In this document: in pieces, positions 39,515 through 52,048 of the stretch
How positions within the stretch are numbered: the first letter of the stretch is position 1
Layout of the letters: each line of letters opens with the position of its first letter
Source: Brachypterus glaber
Lineage: Eukaryota; Arthropoda; Insecta; Coleoptera; Kateretidae
Assembly (NCBI GenBank): GCA_958510825.1
Contig: OY294047.1
Span: forward strand, 45,987,365-46,051,364
Length of the DNA: 64,000 bases
Reading direction: 5' to 3'
Program-made: the position numbers and the translations under genes
The notes under the pieces: model-generated
Told to the model about the DNA's origin: nothing
Databases searched by the model: none
Seen by the model: only the letters and a program-made list of their open reading frames with translations

Positions 39515-39565
39515 ATATGAAAAGTAGGGGCCCTGAGGCACACCACATTAAATTTGTTATATTTA
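39515..39565 (-). pseudogene. third, shorter RT-box fragment
   Basis: GVPQG then PLLF is read on the minus strand with the SVLG part deleted. Shares CTGAGGCACACCACATTAAA with the unit at 39130. Confidence 0.5.
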
Positions 39566-40152
39566 CGAATTTTAACTTTTACGAATTATTCTTTTTTACA
39601 CAAATAATAATATTAAATTTTTGTTATTTAACTTTTGTTAAGTTAACTGTAGCCGATTCTGTTTTAACTCACCTAAAAAATCCATGTTGAGATAATTATA
39701 TTATTTTAAATATTTTTAAAATTGAGTTTAATATAAGTTTTAGTAAAATGTTAATTAAAAAATATATCTAAAAAGTTAATTAACTTATTAATAAGTACTA
39801 TTAAGACATTTTTTTGTATTACTTGCACATAATTTATGGTAATGTGTATTATCTACATTGTCCATTAGATAGTATCTATGCATGTTAGTTAGAAAGTCGA
39901 TTTTTAAATATTCTTATTTACACTAATCCCTATGATACAATATAAACCGTTCTCCATGTGGGCGAGTATCTATATATTTCGTGTGAATACGTACAAAAAA
40001 ATGTAAAACCGGATTGAAGATTATTCTTGTTGCGTAAAAGTTAAGCTGCAAAGCGCCAGAGGTGATGGCGGATAAACATAATTCTTGTATCAGGAGACTA
40101 GATTGTGAACACTTAAATTGCCAGAATAAAACGAACAAAATATTTCGAGTAT

Positions 40153-40344
40153 ACCGGGTGATTTTTATTTATGTCCACCCCTAAAATTTGGATTAATTTT
40201 CATTCGATAAAAACGAAACTTTGGTGATTTATATAATTTTAGATTGGCTATAAAATGTCGGATTTATTTTTGTTTTTTGTACCTAAAATTCTTATGTTTT
40301 TTACCGTTTTTTTCAATTTTGGCGAAGGAAAGTGTGAAAAATTA
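40153..40344. mobile_element. one end of a TA-type foldback, cut by family A insertion
   Basis: TACCGGGTGATTTTTATTTA resembles the CAGGGTGATTC termini; the sequence runs straight into the family A copy at 40345. Confidence 0.35.
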
Positions 40345-40665
40345 TTTTATCCAATACGTACAGATAATAAGACAATTACCAGTTTTATTTTAAATAATAA
40401 CCCCCCCCCTTGGCTTTTACTTTATTGAGTGGATAATTATTTATTTTACCCACTCAACTGTCAATTGTCAAACTATTTTCTTGTAAATGTCTTTAAAATT
40501 TTTAATAAAAATATGAATTCCTAAGCTATTTATTGGATAAAACCTTGTATGGCACTCATGGGTAAACCGATATTGCCCTCTCGAAAATTAACCTGCTTGG
40601 CTGACGCCTTATTAATTTTTTCATGGGCAATATCTTACTTTACCCACTAGTACCATAAATAACTA
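40345..40665 (+). mobile_element. hairpin family A, copy 5
   Basis: TTTTATCCAATACGTACAG start and AAATAACTAT end; it lost part of the hairpin loop (GACGCC then TTATTAATTT). Confidence 0.62.
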
Positions 40666-41341
40666 TGCATTTTCTTTTATTTGCAGGTTTGGGATTTGGT
40701 ATGTAGAAAACTAATTCAATGATATATGTTGTTTTGTTAACTCGGAATTCTAATTATATTAAATAGGCAAAATTAACGTTAAACTCTTGTAAATGCTACA
40801 ATTTTATGATTAAAATAAACAAAAGTAATGGGTAAATAATTGTAAGCTAATAGCTAATTGCTAACTGTATTTACATTATTAAATAAGTTAGATATATAAT
40901 TATATATGAATACGTATATATCTAAGATTTATATATTGCTTAAAATAAACAAATAAAATTTAAATTTATTATACTTGATACGAAAAATAAATATTTAATT
41001 TTATTAATTTTTAATAGAAACAAATTGTTGGTAGCAATTAAAGTGTATTAAGAAGGATATTAGCTATAAAGTAGACATTAAAAAAATAATTAATTAAGAA
41101 TTTATTATAATAATCTTATTTTTTTTATTTTTGTAAAATTTATTATCTACAGGTTGTTTAAAAATACTCCCGCTAAAGGATACTAGACGTGATTTTATTT
41201 TACTCTAATCCAAAAATGATTCTTAAGGAACTTAGAGCTCTTTAAGTATCACGTCAATTTTTTCAAATATCTTAAAAAAGCCGTTACCTATTTAAAAATT
41301 GCAAACTTGGAACAGTATCTAAGCTTCTAATGATAAATCGG

Positions 41342-41862
41342 CCACTATAAATAACTTTTATCCAACACCTTCACAGAAAGACTTGTTTTGAGCACTATTT
41401 TAAATGTCAATAGTGAGTTTTTTCCACTAGTGACTAAAAAATTTTTCACCCACTCTTTTACGTACAGCTTTTGATCTCACCCAAAATTAGTTACATACCC
41501 TAATAATTAAGTATTATAACTATTCTATAAATAGAAGCACGTTAACTAAACCATAAAAATTAAAGAAAACCCCAAATTATTCTTTAGTTTTTGAATAAAA
41601 TACTGTTTTTATTAAAAATTCTGTCATCACCGCATCCATTTTGACGTTTGTAAGAAATGTAAAACTAGCAATTGTTTATTTTTAATAGGCAAACTTAGGC
41701 CATGGCTACCTATTATTTTAGTATTAAGAAAACTTAATCTTGATATTTTTGACATAATTTTTCGCAAAATTATAGATTTTTATTTAAAAATAAAAATTAA
41801 ATTCTCAACTCGTGTATTAAGTGATTTTATCCACTTAATACACTAGTTAAGAAAATAACTAT
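41342..41862 (+). mobile_element. hairpin family B, copy 3, with partial end upstream
   Basis: Starts TTTTATCCAACACCTTC at 41356 behind CACTATAAATAAC (41342-41355), which looks like a leftover family A-type 3' end. The subterminal inverse GGTGTTGGATAA is deleted here. Ends AAAATAACTATT. Confidence 0.6.
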
Positions 41863-42139
41863 TCTCTATTGTAATAAGAAGTGTATTACTTATGGTGGAA
41901 GACAACAGACATTTTAAATTATAATATTTTATATTCAAAAATTTTTTATGTTAAATTTTAAAACCTTAGAGTTTTTAAAACAATAATGAGGTTATTTGGT
42001 TTGAAGTAGTTATAATGCACCGTTTGCGAAAAAAAAACAATTTAAACTGGTTTTGTTTTTTGGAGAAATTCTCGTTTGATTACATAATTATGTATACCAA
42101 AATGGATTTGACAAAAAAAAACAAAATCAGAAATTTGTA

Positions 42140-42235
42140 TATGGCATAATATGACATATTAACATATTATGTTAAATATTATGTTACATATTATATTACG
42201 TATTATGTTACATATTACGTTATATATACAATTTT
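42140..42235 (+). repeat. imperfect minisatellite of TTATGTTACATA type
   Basis: About eight degenerate 12-bp units. Confidence 0.6.
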
Positions 42236-44089
42236 TTGAGATATTTAAAAAGAAAGGTTTAATGAATTTAAATTAAATCAACACAAAATCTGGCGTTTTA
42301 TATGGCAGGAGAGTTTTTGGACACCCTGTATAAATAAAATTAGGTAATTAACAGCCGATAAAAAACTAATATTATTAATTTCTGCATATTTTGATAGCTC
42401 ACGTTTGCGGTAGGTATTCACAACATTAACACTAATTGATTTTTTTTATCTAATAACACTGTGAGATCATAAAAAATCGTGGCCACCTAGGTAATATTCG
42501 ATAGAAAAAATTGCTCAAGATTGATACTTTCTCCAGCCAGGTTAGCGATGTATAATTAGAAATGTATCATCAATAATTATTACGGAAAAATTAGAATAAT
42601 CAACTATCAATTTATTTTGACCTCCTGAACCTGTCATTGAGAACATGCCTTATATCCTAGAAAAAGTGAAAATTCTCGATGATATTTTAATAGAAAAGTT
42701 AAATTTAACAAATGATTCTTCGAGCCGTATCTCAGTGTTTTCTTCTGAACCACTCAAAAAAGGTATTAAACAATTTATTTAAAAATATATATTAACATAT
42801 TTCACAATAAATAAAAGTAAAAATTTTTCCGGTACGGATAACCATTAATTACTATGTTTAAAAGATTTAAAAATTAAAATTTTACAGTAACTATAAATTT
42901 TTGCTTTAACTTTCGACTTTAAAACTGCAAATTTTGCAATTTCATACCTTAATTTTAAAATTATATTGTAATTTTTAAACTTGCTTTTAGAATAAAACTT
43001 TAATAACATCTAATGTGTAGTACTTTGTGCAAACATTAGATGGCGCCACCAATTTGTACGCTCTCGATACAGTTATACTTATTTTTCATAAGTATTTTAA
43101 ATTTTCAACAGTCGGTGCGAAAGCCACCATACCAATATATGGTCACTGATGTTCGCAAAAAGCGTGATATAGCAGCTATATGACATTTTGGTAGGGATTT
43201 TCTCATTGATTGTGAAAATTCTGTAGTAGAGCAGTGCAATTTCTTTATAGATTTTAATAGTTTGCCGTCTATAAGGGACTAAACTTTATTTTCATTTAAT
43301 ATCAATATTTATGATTTTCAAAAACTATTATTATTGAAAATAGGAAACTCAAAACCGATCATCGGATATACTTATTGAATGTTGAAATTAAAATCAATAA
43401 ATCTATTACGTCAAATCAATCAAGTGAACTGGCAACCAACTAATTTGTAATGTACACATTAATGATTTGCAAATAATTAAACATAAAGAAAAAAAGCACG
43501 AATATATGCCATTAATTACGGCATTAGACAGACTAATTCCGATAAAGTTAATTATAAAACAACGCGAGATGGGTATAATAGTTTTCCTTTTTTTCTTTCA
43601 TTTTATTTCTATACTCTTCGTAAATTTATTGAAAATTACAGATGAACTTTTTCCGAAATTTTCAAATACTTTAAACTATAATCTATCCGAGTAAAAATCG
43701 GAATAAGGTAGCCATGATTAGTGGTTTCAAAAGACTTTTAGTGATATGTTTGTTACCTATTGTAGTCTTTGACATTTAGATTAAACTGACCGTATTTTAC
43801 GTCTTACAAATAATAATAAGAAAGTTTGTTTAAAATTATAATAAAAGTAAGTTTTTTATTTATAATGTGCCATTAAAACAAAATTTTAAATTACCTGAGC
43901 TGGAGAGAGTAAGGACACTAAAAGGGTGGCGCAGCCACTAGGAAACTGGACTAGAGTTTACAGATTTAGGGTCCTTAGTTAATTAATATGTTTTAAATAA
44001 AATTATGAACCAGTATTATTTTTACTTTACAAAAATTCTGTCACGTTGTTTACATTACATTACATTTTTGTTTAACCTCGTACTATTCT

Positions 44090-44328
44090 ACTTAATTAAG
44101 CATCCCCTAAGTCCAGGACTTGTGTGAGCTAGTAGTAGAGGGAACCACCGGCATTAATTTACTTTCGAACCAATTTATAGGGAGTGTTCGCTTCACTTAC
44201 GCCTTCGCCAAATTTCAATTATTAATTAACTGAAAAAGGCAAATCGGCGCCGGTGAGAATCGAACTCACGCTATTTTGGGTAGTAAACTCGTCAAGTACG
44301 ACGCGGTAATCCACTACACCAATCCTCC
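44090..44328 (-). mobile_element. tRNA-derived SINE
   Basis: Read on the minus strand from 44328: GGAGGATTGGTGTAGTGG carries a pol III A box (TGGTGTAGTGGA). The B box GTTCGATTC at 44265-44257 lies in a perfect 5-bp T-arm (GTGAG/CTCAC). The acceptor ends do not pair, so it is not a functional tRNA, and a body without coding content continues to about 44090. Confidence 0.65.
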
Positions 44329-44753
44329 CACTATGAAACTTTTATTAATATTTCTTAGTTTTAATAAAACATTTGTTTGATGTTTTAGTTTCCTTGTTCT
44401 TTCCACCATTTTCTTATTTCTTTTCAAAGTTGACAAGGAATTTAAAATGCAAGATAAATCGTACATAGGAAATTAAATTTGTTTTGCTAACCATAAAACA
44501 AGAAACAAATAAGCTCATAGACTTAGAGCTTACTTGAAAAATATCCGTTCACCTGATTTTTATTTGTTTTCAGGATAAACCATCATTTTGAGGGCGATGT
44601 TTCTGTTAAAACACTGCCTTAAAATTTTTACCAAACATACTTTAAATAAAAGAATAAAATAGCGAAACAAGAATATACGAATTTTGAAAGAAAGGAACAC
44701 AAAAAGAAGTACTTAAGTGCAAATTAAAAAAAAAATAAATAATTCTTTGTTAA

Positions 44754-44826
44754 CAAGATCATCAAGATGGATGCTTCTAATATATTATAAAGGAGTGGCT
44801 GCCATTTTATGTCAAAAAAACCTTTT
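44754..44826 (+). pseudogene. small Ty3/gypsy-like RNase H fragment, copy 1
   Basis: Reads DASN, then after a few extra bases KGVAAILCQ, the start of the retrotransposon RNase H domain (TDAS..G.GAVL.Q). Broken by an in-frame stop and frameshift. Very short, so tentative. Confidence 0.4.
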
Positions 44827-44899
44827 AAAATTAGTTTTGATATGACAAATTCGATCCGCTTTATTTTTTTTAAATATCTAAAATTATGTTTATAAGAAA

Positions 44900-45089
44900 A
44901 ATATAAAAAAAATAGTTTAAACATTTTATCAGTCACGAAGCACACTCTACGAAATGCAAAACCCATCTTCGCGGCTTGTTCTTTTTGCTCTCTTGTTCCA
45001 TATGAGTAATTAGAACGATCTGCAAGTGGCCACTGGTTCTCGGCTACCTGTTTCAGCTCCTCCATTCCTCTAGCTTTAGGGTGAAACAT
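44900..45089 (-). other. unrecognised open frame, possibly an old coding fragment
   Basis: The frame from ATG at 45089 gives a stretch beginning MFHPKARGMEELKQVAENQW and ending near RRVCFVTDK, whose charged, balanced composition differs from the surrounding AT-rich intron and from its own low-complexity tail. No family was recognised. It may be an exonised or retrocopied piece of a gene or transposon. Confidence 0.25.
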
Positions 45090-45954
45090 CGCCTTAGATT
45101 AATCAAGGTTTCGCTAGACACATTAATCATACAATGTGTGCCTAACCATTTTTATCGGACGGACAAAACATGGTTAACAATTATTACACTAGGCAGGATT
45201 ATTTTGTTTTATTTTTTTGCAGAAATAATATAAGGTACTTTAAAATCATTTTAATACCCTTTCTGAAAATTCTAAATTATCTCTAAATTTACCGGGTAAC
45301 CTACCGGGTAGCTTTATCATTACAAACTTTGCTCAGAAGATGTTCAAAGCCTAATAATTTACATTAAAAGCCAAAGACTGTAGGTCGAGGGCTCTATTTA
45401 GTGTAAAACTGTATAATCAGTGTAAAAAATGCCCCCAAAAATAGATTTATTAGATCACTTTAGAATCTAATATTTATATATCCGATGTTATAAATAATTA
45501 ATATACATATTAAGTTAATAAACCTATAGATACCGATGCGCCATAAATTTAATTTTACCGAAATTTTATTTAAACTAAAGTTACTTTAATAAATCACTAA
45601 ATCACTTTTAATGCTAAATTATAGCATATTTAATAAATTTATATGTATATTTATATTATTTATTAATGCTAAATGAATCATAATCAATTCAATTCTTTAT
45701 ATGCTGCAATAATCCATTGAACAGAAAAAATCTGTTCACCTAATTTATACATGTATACCTATCTACATATATCATAATAATAGTACCTTAGTTACTAAAA
45801 AATATATATATTAGTAATTTATGACAGATCGTAGAAAAGATTCAATTATTTTCTTTAAAAAATCTTTTATGAAAGACTTGGAAGTCGTACAAAAATTTTG
45901 GAAGACCGTGTATTTAAAGTGTTTCCAATTTCCAAGAAAATATAATCTTTGTTA

Positions 45955-46020
45955 AAAAGATGATCTAAAGACGGATGCTTCTAATAAAGGAGTGGCTGCT
46001 GTTTTGTGTCAAAAAAGATC
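45955..46020 (+). pseudogene. small Ty3/gypsy-like RNase H fragment, copy 2
   Basis: Reads TDASNKGVAAVLCQKRS without a stop, the first strand-turn of the RNase H fold with its catalytic Asp. Shares GGATGCTTCTAAT and AAAGGAGTGGCTGC with the fragment at 44754. Confidence 0.5.
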
Positions 46021-47523
46021 TAGTTATTTTGCATTTATGCTTATAAGCCAGCACACCTTTGGTTTAAATCATTTAATATTTTGTTCGGAGGACATTAATG
46101 AGGACGATTTGTTTTTGAAAGATCAAATTTAACGATTATGGATGGTCATTTAACTGTGCATTTCCGTCGCGGTGGCCTATAAATTGCAGAAGATATTGCT
46201 AAAAACGATTTAATAGGGTTTCAAAAACATAATAATTTGTTTACAATATGCCTTTTTTATTCTAAAATATAACATGGCAACGCCAGCGGACGAAAAATTT
46301 CTGGGGACGGGAAATTTTATGTAAACGGCTTTGTAGCAGGTTTGTAGGTAAAATTAGTTTTTGAATAACAATATTTTAGTTGTAATAAATAAATATTAAT
46401 GTTTAATCAACCAGAAACAAGCATAATTTTTTAAAGGGTTTTAAATTTTTTAAATATTTGTAGCCTTAGCCCTTAATCTCGTCTCAAAAGTCCCTTGGTT
46501 TTTAAAAGGATTGAGCTGTTTAAACCTAACGGTTTGAAAAATAGTACTTTTTATGCGTGGTCAAACTTTTAGTTCCCCAGGGCGACAAAACTCTTAATCC
46601 TGCGTCGACCACTAGTATAAAAGAAGTAGAATAAATATCTTAACATTGTATTGAATATTAAAATGTCTTCTCTTTACGATAATGAAGAATAATCTTTTAT
46701 AAATTTTATGTTGTTAAGTAAGAAACCTTGTATAAAGACATTAAAAAATGCTATTATGATTTTACATCGTTTCGATATTTTTTTAAATTTTTGTATTTTT
46801 TTAAATGACATTTTTTTGCTCGTAAGCATTAAAATGCCTAAATACTTGATGAAAAAATAAGATATTAAACACAATTTTGTCGTTTATCTTTACCGTTACA
46901 CAATATTTAAAAAGAAGACATAATGTACTTTTAGGTTCATAAAAAAATAATGACTTTATATGTATTCCTTCAGCTTAATTACGGCAAACTTGCACATTAT
47001 AATTTTTATTTGCATGCCTGTCAAAAGCTTCATTGTTTTTTCTTATATACCCTTTGGTTAATTTACATTTAAATTTAAAAATTATTAGTTAATTAAACCA
47101 AGATTTATTTTTAAGCTCAACAGCTGGAATGCTGTCTATACAATTTTGAAGTATAATGGATCATATTAGTAATATGCTATTATCATATTATCATATTAAG
47201 TACTTAAATACTGTCAAAATTTGCGGCTATAAAGTTATAATTTAGTTAGTCAATTAATTTTTTTAGATTAAGTTATTTTTTATTCAAATTTTGATTATCC
47301 TCAAAATATCAACTCAAGACAAAATTCTGATAGGTCGATTACTTATATTTATTTTTCTTATTGCAGTTAGTATTTTTGTTTCTTTTTCTTTATTTGTTAA
47401 CAGGACTGATAATTTACATTTACAGCTGAGTTTACAAGTTGCTTCCCAATTATCACCTAATAGAACAAACATATTATAACTCAAATGTGTTAATATCAAT
47501 GTTAATTACTTGGTATGTATGTA

Positions 47524-47861
47524 CAGGGTAATTCAAAAATATCTGACCAACAAAGAGACCAAATTCTAATTTAATGTAATATATCGGGAACTTTGGACAA
47601 GAATTTTTTTTTGGTTATGTAAATACAACTGGTAAATTTTAAGAAACGGGCCCATGAGCAATGCATATACTTGTTTTTGTTTGTTTTGTTTTTGTTATAA
47701 CTACAACTGTTTTATATTCTTTTCTCCATAAAAATTAAATGCTCATATGTTCAGTTATGACCTTAAAAAAGAAAATAAAGTAAAATAAAGTTATTATTAT
47801 TTTTATAGGGTTATTCTATACCACCTCTTAAAATTTTGTAATGTATTTCCGAACCACCCTG
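47524..47861. mobile_element. 338-bp MITE with TA duplication
   Basis: CAGGGTAATTCAAAAAT at the left; right end inverse of CAGGGTGGTTCGGAAAT; TA on both sides. The termini resemble the 3121-4214 element. Confidence 0.65.
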
Positions 47862-48785
47862 TATACTAAAGTCCGTTTTCCTCGCACATGTAATAAAATT
47901 AACACATCTCCAAACCGGATAAGTGTTTTTTTCTGAATGAAAATGCACCATTTGTCCAACAATTAGCACTTTCATGAAATCAATGTTTATCTTTTAAATG
48001 TGCTATGCAAATAAGTGCTAGGCTATCGAACCTAGTGCGAGGAGAGCCCAGACAATGCAAGTCTTTCTTACAGATCTACCCTGCTAAGACAAGTTGTCCT
48101 ATCTGTGAAATTTACTTTTGTATTGCTTTACACTAGCCCCATGTGCATACTAAAAAGAAATGTCATATCCAAAACCCAAATCCTAAAAATTAGCCTAAGA
48201 TGTTTGTCCTATGTGGAAAATTTTGAATGTTTTCTAAATAGAATTGTCCTAACTAGTCTTTACTAGACGAATAAATCAGGACCAGGACTAACTTTACAGA
48301 TCTTAGTAATTTAATTGGACTTTTTAGATAATTTGGTCCTAACTTTCTCAGATAGAGCAAATGCATTTTGTATGACAATTTATTTTTCTGACAAAAAAAA
48401 AATATATATATTTTTTCAAAGGATATCACGTATTTTTGATTTAAAATAAAGCAGAACCTAACGCCATATTTATTTAAACAAGTGTAAACAAAAACAATAA
48501 AACTGGCCATATCTCAAAACATCTAATTTGTAGATAGGACAACTGGTCTTAGCAGGGCAGAAATGCACAAGACAGGAATACAAATAAATGCTTTCAGCAT
48601 TACAATATATTACACATGGCAAAAAAAATAGAGAAATTCTGATCTTAGATTTTTATACCATGTGTGCAATACATAACTGGGCATAAAGAGCTTGAATTGC
48701 ATGCCTGCTAAGGATCGCTTTGCACTCAGATACTCTCAAGGCTGATTTTAATACTAAAGTCAAATTTGAAACTATTTGGACTGAC

Positions 48786-48960
48786 GCGTCATCACAAAAT
48801 AGTACATAAATACCGTCGTATTCTGCATAATATGACATTATTAATTTTACTAAGGGAATTTGCTATTACGGATTATGCACAATAGCAAATTGCCATGGTA
48901 AAATTAATGAAATGTAACATACGACGGTAATTAGGTATTAATTAATAACCGTCCGTTCGA
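48786..48960. repeat. foldback with TACCGTCGTA arms
   Basis: TACCGTCGTATTCTGCATAA at 48811 and inverse TGTAACATACGACGGTA at 48920-48936; ATTAATTTTAC mirrored inside. Related to 4818-4925. Confidence 0.55.
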
Positions 48961-49022
48961 ATAACTGTGAATTGGGCTCTATTTTGTACTCCCTGACCCT
49001 AAATTTAACTAGAGCTCTTTAA

Positions 49023-49157
49023 GGGTCACTTGTACCAACGATGGTTTAACTTTAAACTTGGATTAAATTGATGGTGAACCAATCAGAACGCAGAAGTTTT
49101 TACTTAAACTCGGTTTAGTCGAGATAATCCCAGAACAAAAGTTCGTGCAAGTGGCCC
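49023..49157. mobile_element. 135-bp piggyBac-type MITE with TTAA duplication
   Basis: TTAA then GGGTCACTTGTACCAACG at the left; CGTGCAAGTGGCCC then TTAA at the right. TTAA duplication with GGG..CCC inverted ends is the piggyBac signature. Non-coding. Confidence 0.7.
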
Positions 49158-49848
49158 TTAATCAACCAAGGCAGTTACGCTATAATAATAAACGGCAAAG
49201 TGAGGTGGACATAAGATCACGTCACAGGCTTGGTTGTTTGTAAGACGAATATTAACCGATTATTTGAAAAAAAAATCCTGATTTATGACAAAGACAAGCA
49301 GCCATTTTGCATTGAAAGAAGTAGGCCTTAATGCTTATGTCTAACAATTTTGTACACGCATAGTATCTATTTTATTAGTAGTTTTAAGCCATTGTCTGGA
49401 TTTTTAACAATAGAGAAAACAAAGTAAATACACAAAAAAATATTGTAGAATAAATTATAATCAATAATTATTCAATACAACACAATAAAACACTATTTCA
49501 TAAGTTTTGTGTATTTAAAAGAACATTCTTTCAACTGACAACAATGTGGTTTGGTAACCAAATATTCTGCTGAGTCGCTATGACTAATTTAATTTAATTT
49601 TAATTTTGATCTCGAAGATAGGTACATTTGTAGCTGTCACAAGAAAAAACACAGTAATTACCGTAATATAATATACCGATTTTAAAGAGCTGTAAATTCT
49701 ATTTTTAATTGGCATTTTTCAGAAAAAAAAATCAAATCTTTTTTTTTTCTTTTTTAAACAAACAAAAATAAGTGTTTTTTTTTTGAAAAAAAAAAGTTTT
49801 TTCCCATTTTACTCCTTACCTCACCCCGCTTTTAAGAAACACACTGCC

Positions 49849-50010
49849 AGGCGATAATTTTTGATAAGGAATTTATGGTCCAAATTAACTCAAGCGATCT
49901 CGAATTATCGTGGTCACAATTTTTACGAGACAGATCAGCCGATAGACAGACAGACCGACATATATACTTTTAAGGAAGTTAGCTTTTTTGTATATAAAAC
50001 AACAAAAACA
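49849..50010 (+). repeat. GACAGACAGAC-type interspersed repeat
   Basis: CGATAGACAGACAGACCGAC followed by AAAACATAAAAGCAATAAA; same family as 1418. Confidence 0.45.
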
Positions 50011-50198
50011 TAAAAGCAATAAAATTTATTTTTAAATATTGTACCAAGTATGATTTTCTTGAGAATTAACGAATTTACTCTCGAAGTTTACTGGCAATGT
50101 AAAAATATACAAACATAAATGAAAAACCATAATGGAGCTCTCTACAACTAGAATTATGAAACAAAAGACGTCTACCCTATCTCTATCTCATTTGTGCT

Positions 50199-50283
50199 AC
50201 ACTTTCCAGCCAAGCAAATAAATACTGTATTTGTTTTTCATACAACAAATACAGTATTTATTTGGTTGGCCGGAAAGTGTAGC
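50199..50283. repeat. near-perfect palindrome, copy 1
   Basis: CTACACTTTCCAGCCAAGCA at the left and the inverse at the right, meeting around AAATACTGTATTTG. Confidence 0.65.
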
Positions 50284-50377
50284 ACTGAACGGCTAGCCAA
50301 TGTGAATCTGTAGAATAAGATAATTCTACTAAAATTTAGATGGCGCCAGTTTTTCTTTAATAAAAATAATATAGTTA

Positions 50378-50462
50378 CACTTTTCGCCCGGCCAAGTAAA
50401 TATTGTATTTGTTCAACAAAGAACAAATACAGAATTTGTTTGGTTGGGTGGAAGTGGGAGTG
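50378..50462. repeat. related palindrome, copy 2
   Basis: TACACTTTTCGCCCGGCCAA to GGTTGGGTGGAAGTG, centre TATTTGTTCAACAAAGAACAAATA; diverged sister of 50199. Confidence 0.55.
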
Positions 50463-51209
50463 TATGTATGTCTTCTATCCTTTTTGGGTAGAAATTTTGT
50501 CCCTGTCTAATCTAACGGGAGAAATCGCCATTAATATTAACTACAGTTTCTGTTTATGACAAATAAATTTTTCTGTTGCTGTGTTTTTTGTATGCTCAAC
50601 CTGCAGCATTGCTTTAAAATCATAAAAATTTAAACCTTTACTTTCTATTCATAACAAATAGATTTTTTTAAGTGAATTTATTTTCTAAAACCACAATCGG
50701 ATACAGGTATACCTGGGAATATATTCTAAATCAATAGACATATTCAACCACCAAAATAATTTGATAGACAGAATACAATCGTGTTTTTAATAATAAATTA
50801 AAAGAGAATACCGCGAAATTCTCAGAAGTGCTACACATATTTTATTGAATATTATCTTGAGAGTCGAATAGGTTTGGACTTTGGAAAACATTGGCTGCGT
50901 CCAATGGAAACAGAGAAACTAATCAAAAGTCATCAAATGTTAAGTTTTGCTAGCGAACTGCTGAACGGCTAATATCTGTCACTTGTCACAAACACGATTT
51001 GAGGTTAGAAATACCCACCAAAAATACATTACCGCGCTTTTATAAAATCAATCAAAACTAATCATCTCAAAACGTTGATGAGGAATGATTCAGCGACATC
51101 TGTCAATCGAAACTGATAATAGCGTTCAGTAGTGATTTGACAGCTTTCGATGAGTTTTGCTGTTTCCATTGAACGCAGCCATTTACTTTTTATTTTTTTT
51201 ACGTTTTTT

Positions 51210-51350
51210 GACGTTTTATTAGCAAAAACACTAGTCTGTCTGCCTGACGGGCTGTCTAGAAAAATTTATGACCACGATAAGTCGATAACGCTTGAAGCTA
51301 GAGACTTCGAATTTGGACCATCGGTTCTTTATCCAAAAGTTTTCAGCTGG
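51210..51350 (-). repeat. GACAGACAGAC-type interspersed repeat, inverted
   Basis: GTCTGTCTGCCTGACGGG on plus. On the minus strand it matches the order of motifs at 49849. Confidence 0.4.
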
Positions 51351-52048
51351 GATTGTATTTAAAACAAATCGGGGTAGGCAAGGGGACAAAAGGGATAAAA
51401 ACTTTCGTTTTATTGAAAAACTTTTTCCATATTCTGGTTGAATTCACATAAAATATTGTAATTTTATGTTATATCTACATAAAATAAAAGTAAAAATTAA
51501 TAGTAAATATTTTAAAATACACCAAATATAGCAGTTATGTGAATTCACATAATTTTGTCATTGGTTATTTCCAAGACACGTAGAATTGTGTAAAATTACA
51601 TTATACATGTAATGGCTTACTCAAAGTATGTAATAGTTATTACAACAAAAATATAATACACAAAAATTTATTTTTTAATATTTCACGCAGTTTATTTTAG
51701 ATTGTAGATCTGATTTTATGTGAAATTATTCGTAATTTCATTAAATTAATTTGCTTGAATTGTCTTGCGCTCGGAGTGACGAAACTTGCATTAGATGGAA
51801 TATCTTATTGTCAGGTAAAGTTAATTAATCCAGACACTCCATTATAAAAAGCATATACAATATGATACGGAGTTTTCATTAGCTCCCCGTCGATTTAACC
51901 ATACACAGCTCTTCTTTGTAGCACTTTATTGCATAATAGGCAATATTTGAAGCCCAGAGGATCAAATAGTATAATTTTCACAGGTCAGTTTCTGGAAAAT
52001 CGTTAGTCGATAAAAATAAAAATGTTCATTGATCGAAAAAAACACACA

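Larger units (their letters stand above)
41150..42328. mobile_element. TA-flanked foldback interrupted by a family B element
   Basis: The left end CAGGTTGTTTAAAAATACTC and right end inverse of CAGGGTGTCCAAAAACTCTC are flanked by TA. Family B copy 3 (41356-41862) sits inside, so without it the host element is about 670 bp. Confidence 0.55.

Noticed and set aside
44245..44328. Functional tRNA gene
   Set aside because: The T-arm and promoter boxes are good but the 5' and 3' acceptor strands do not pair and the anticodon arm is irregular.
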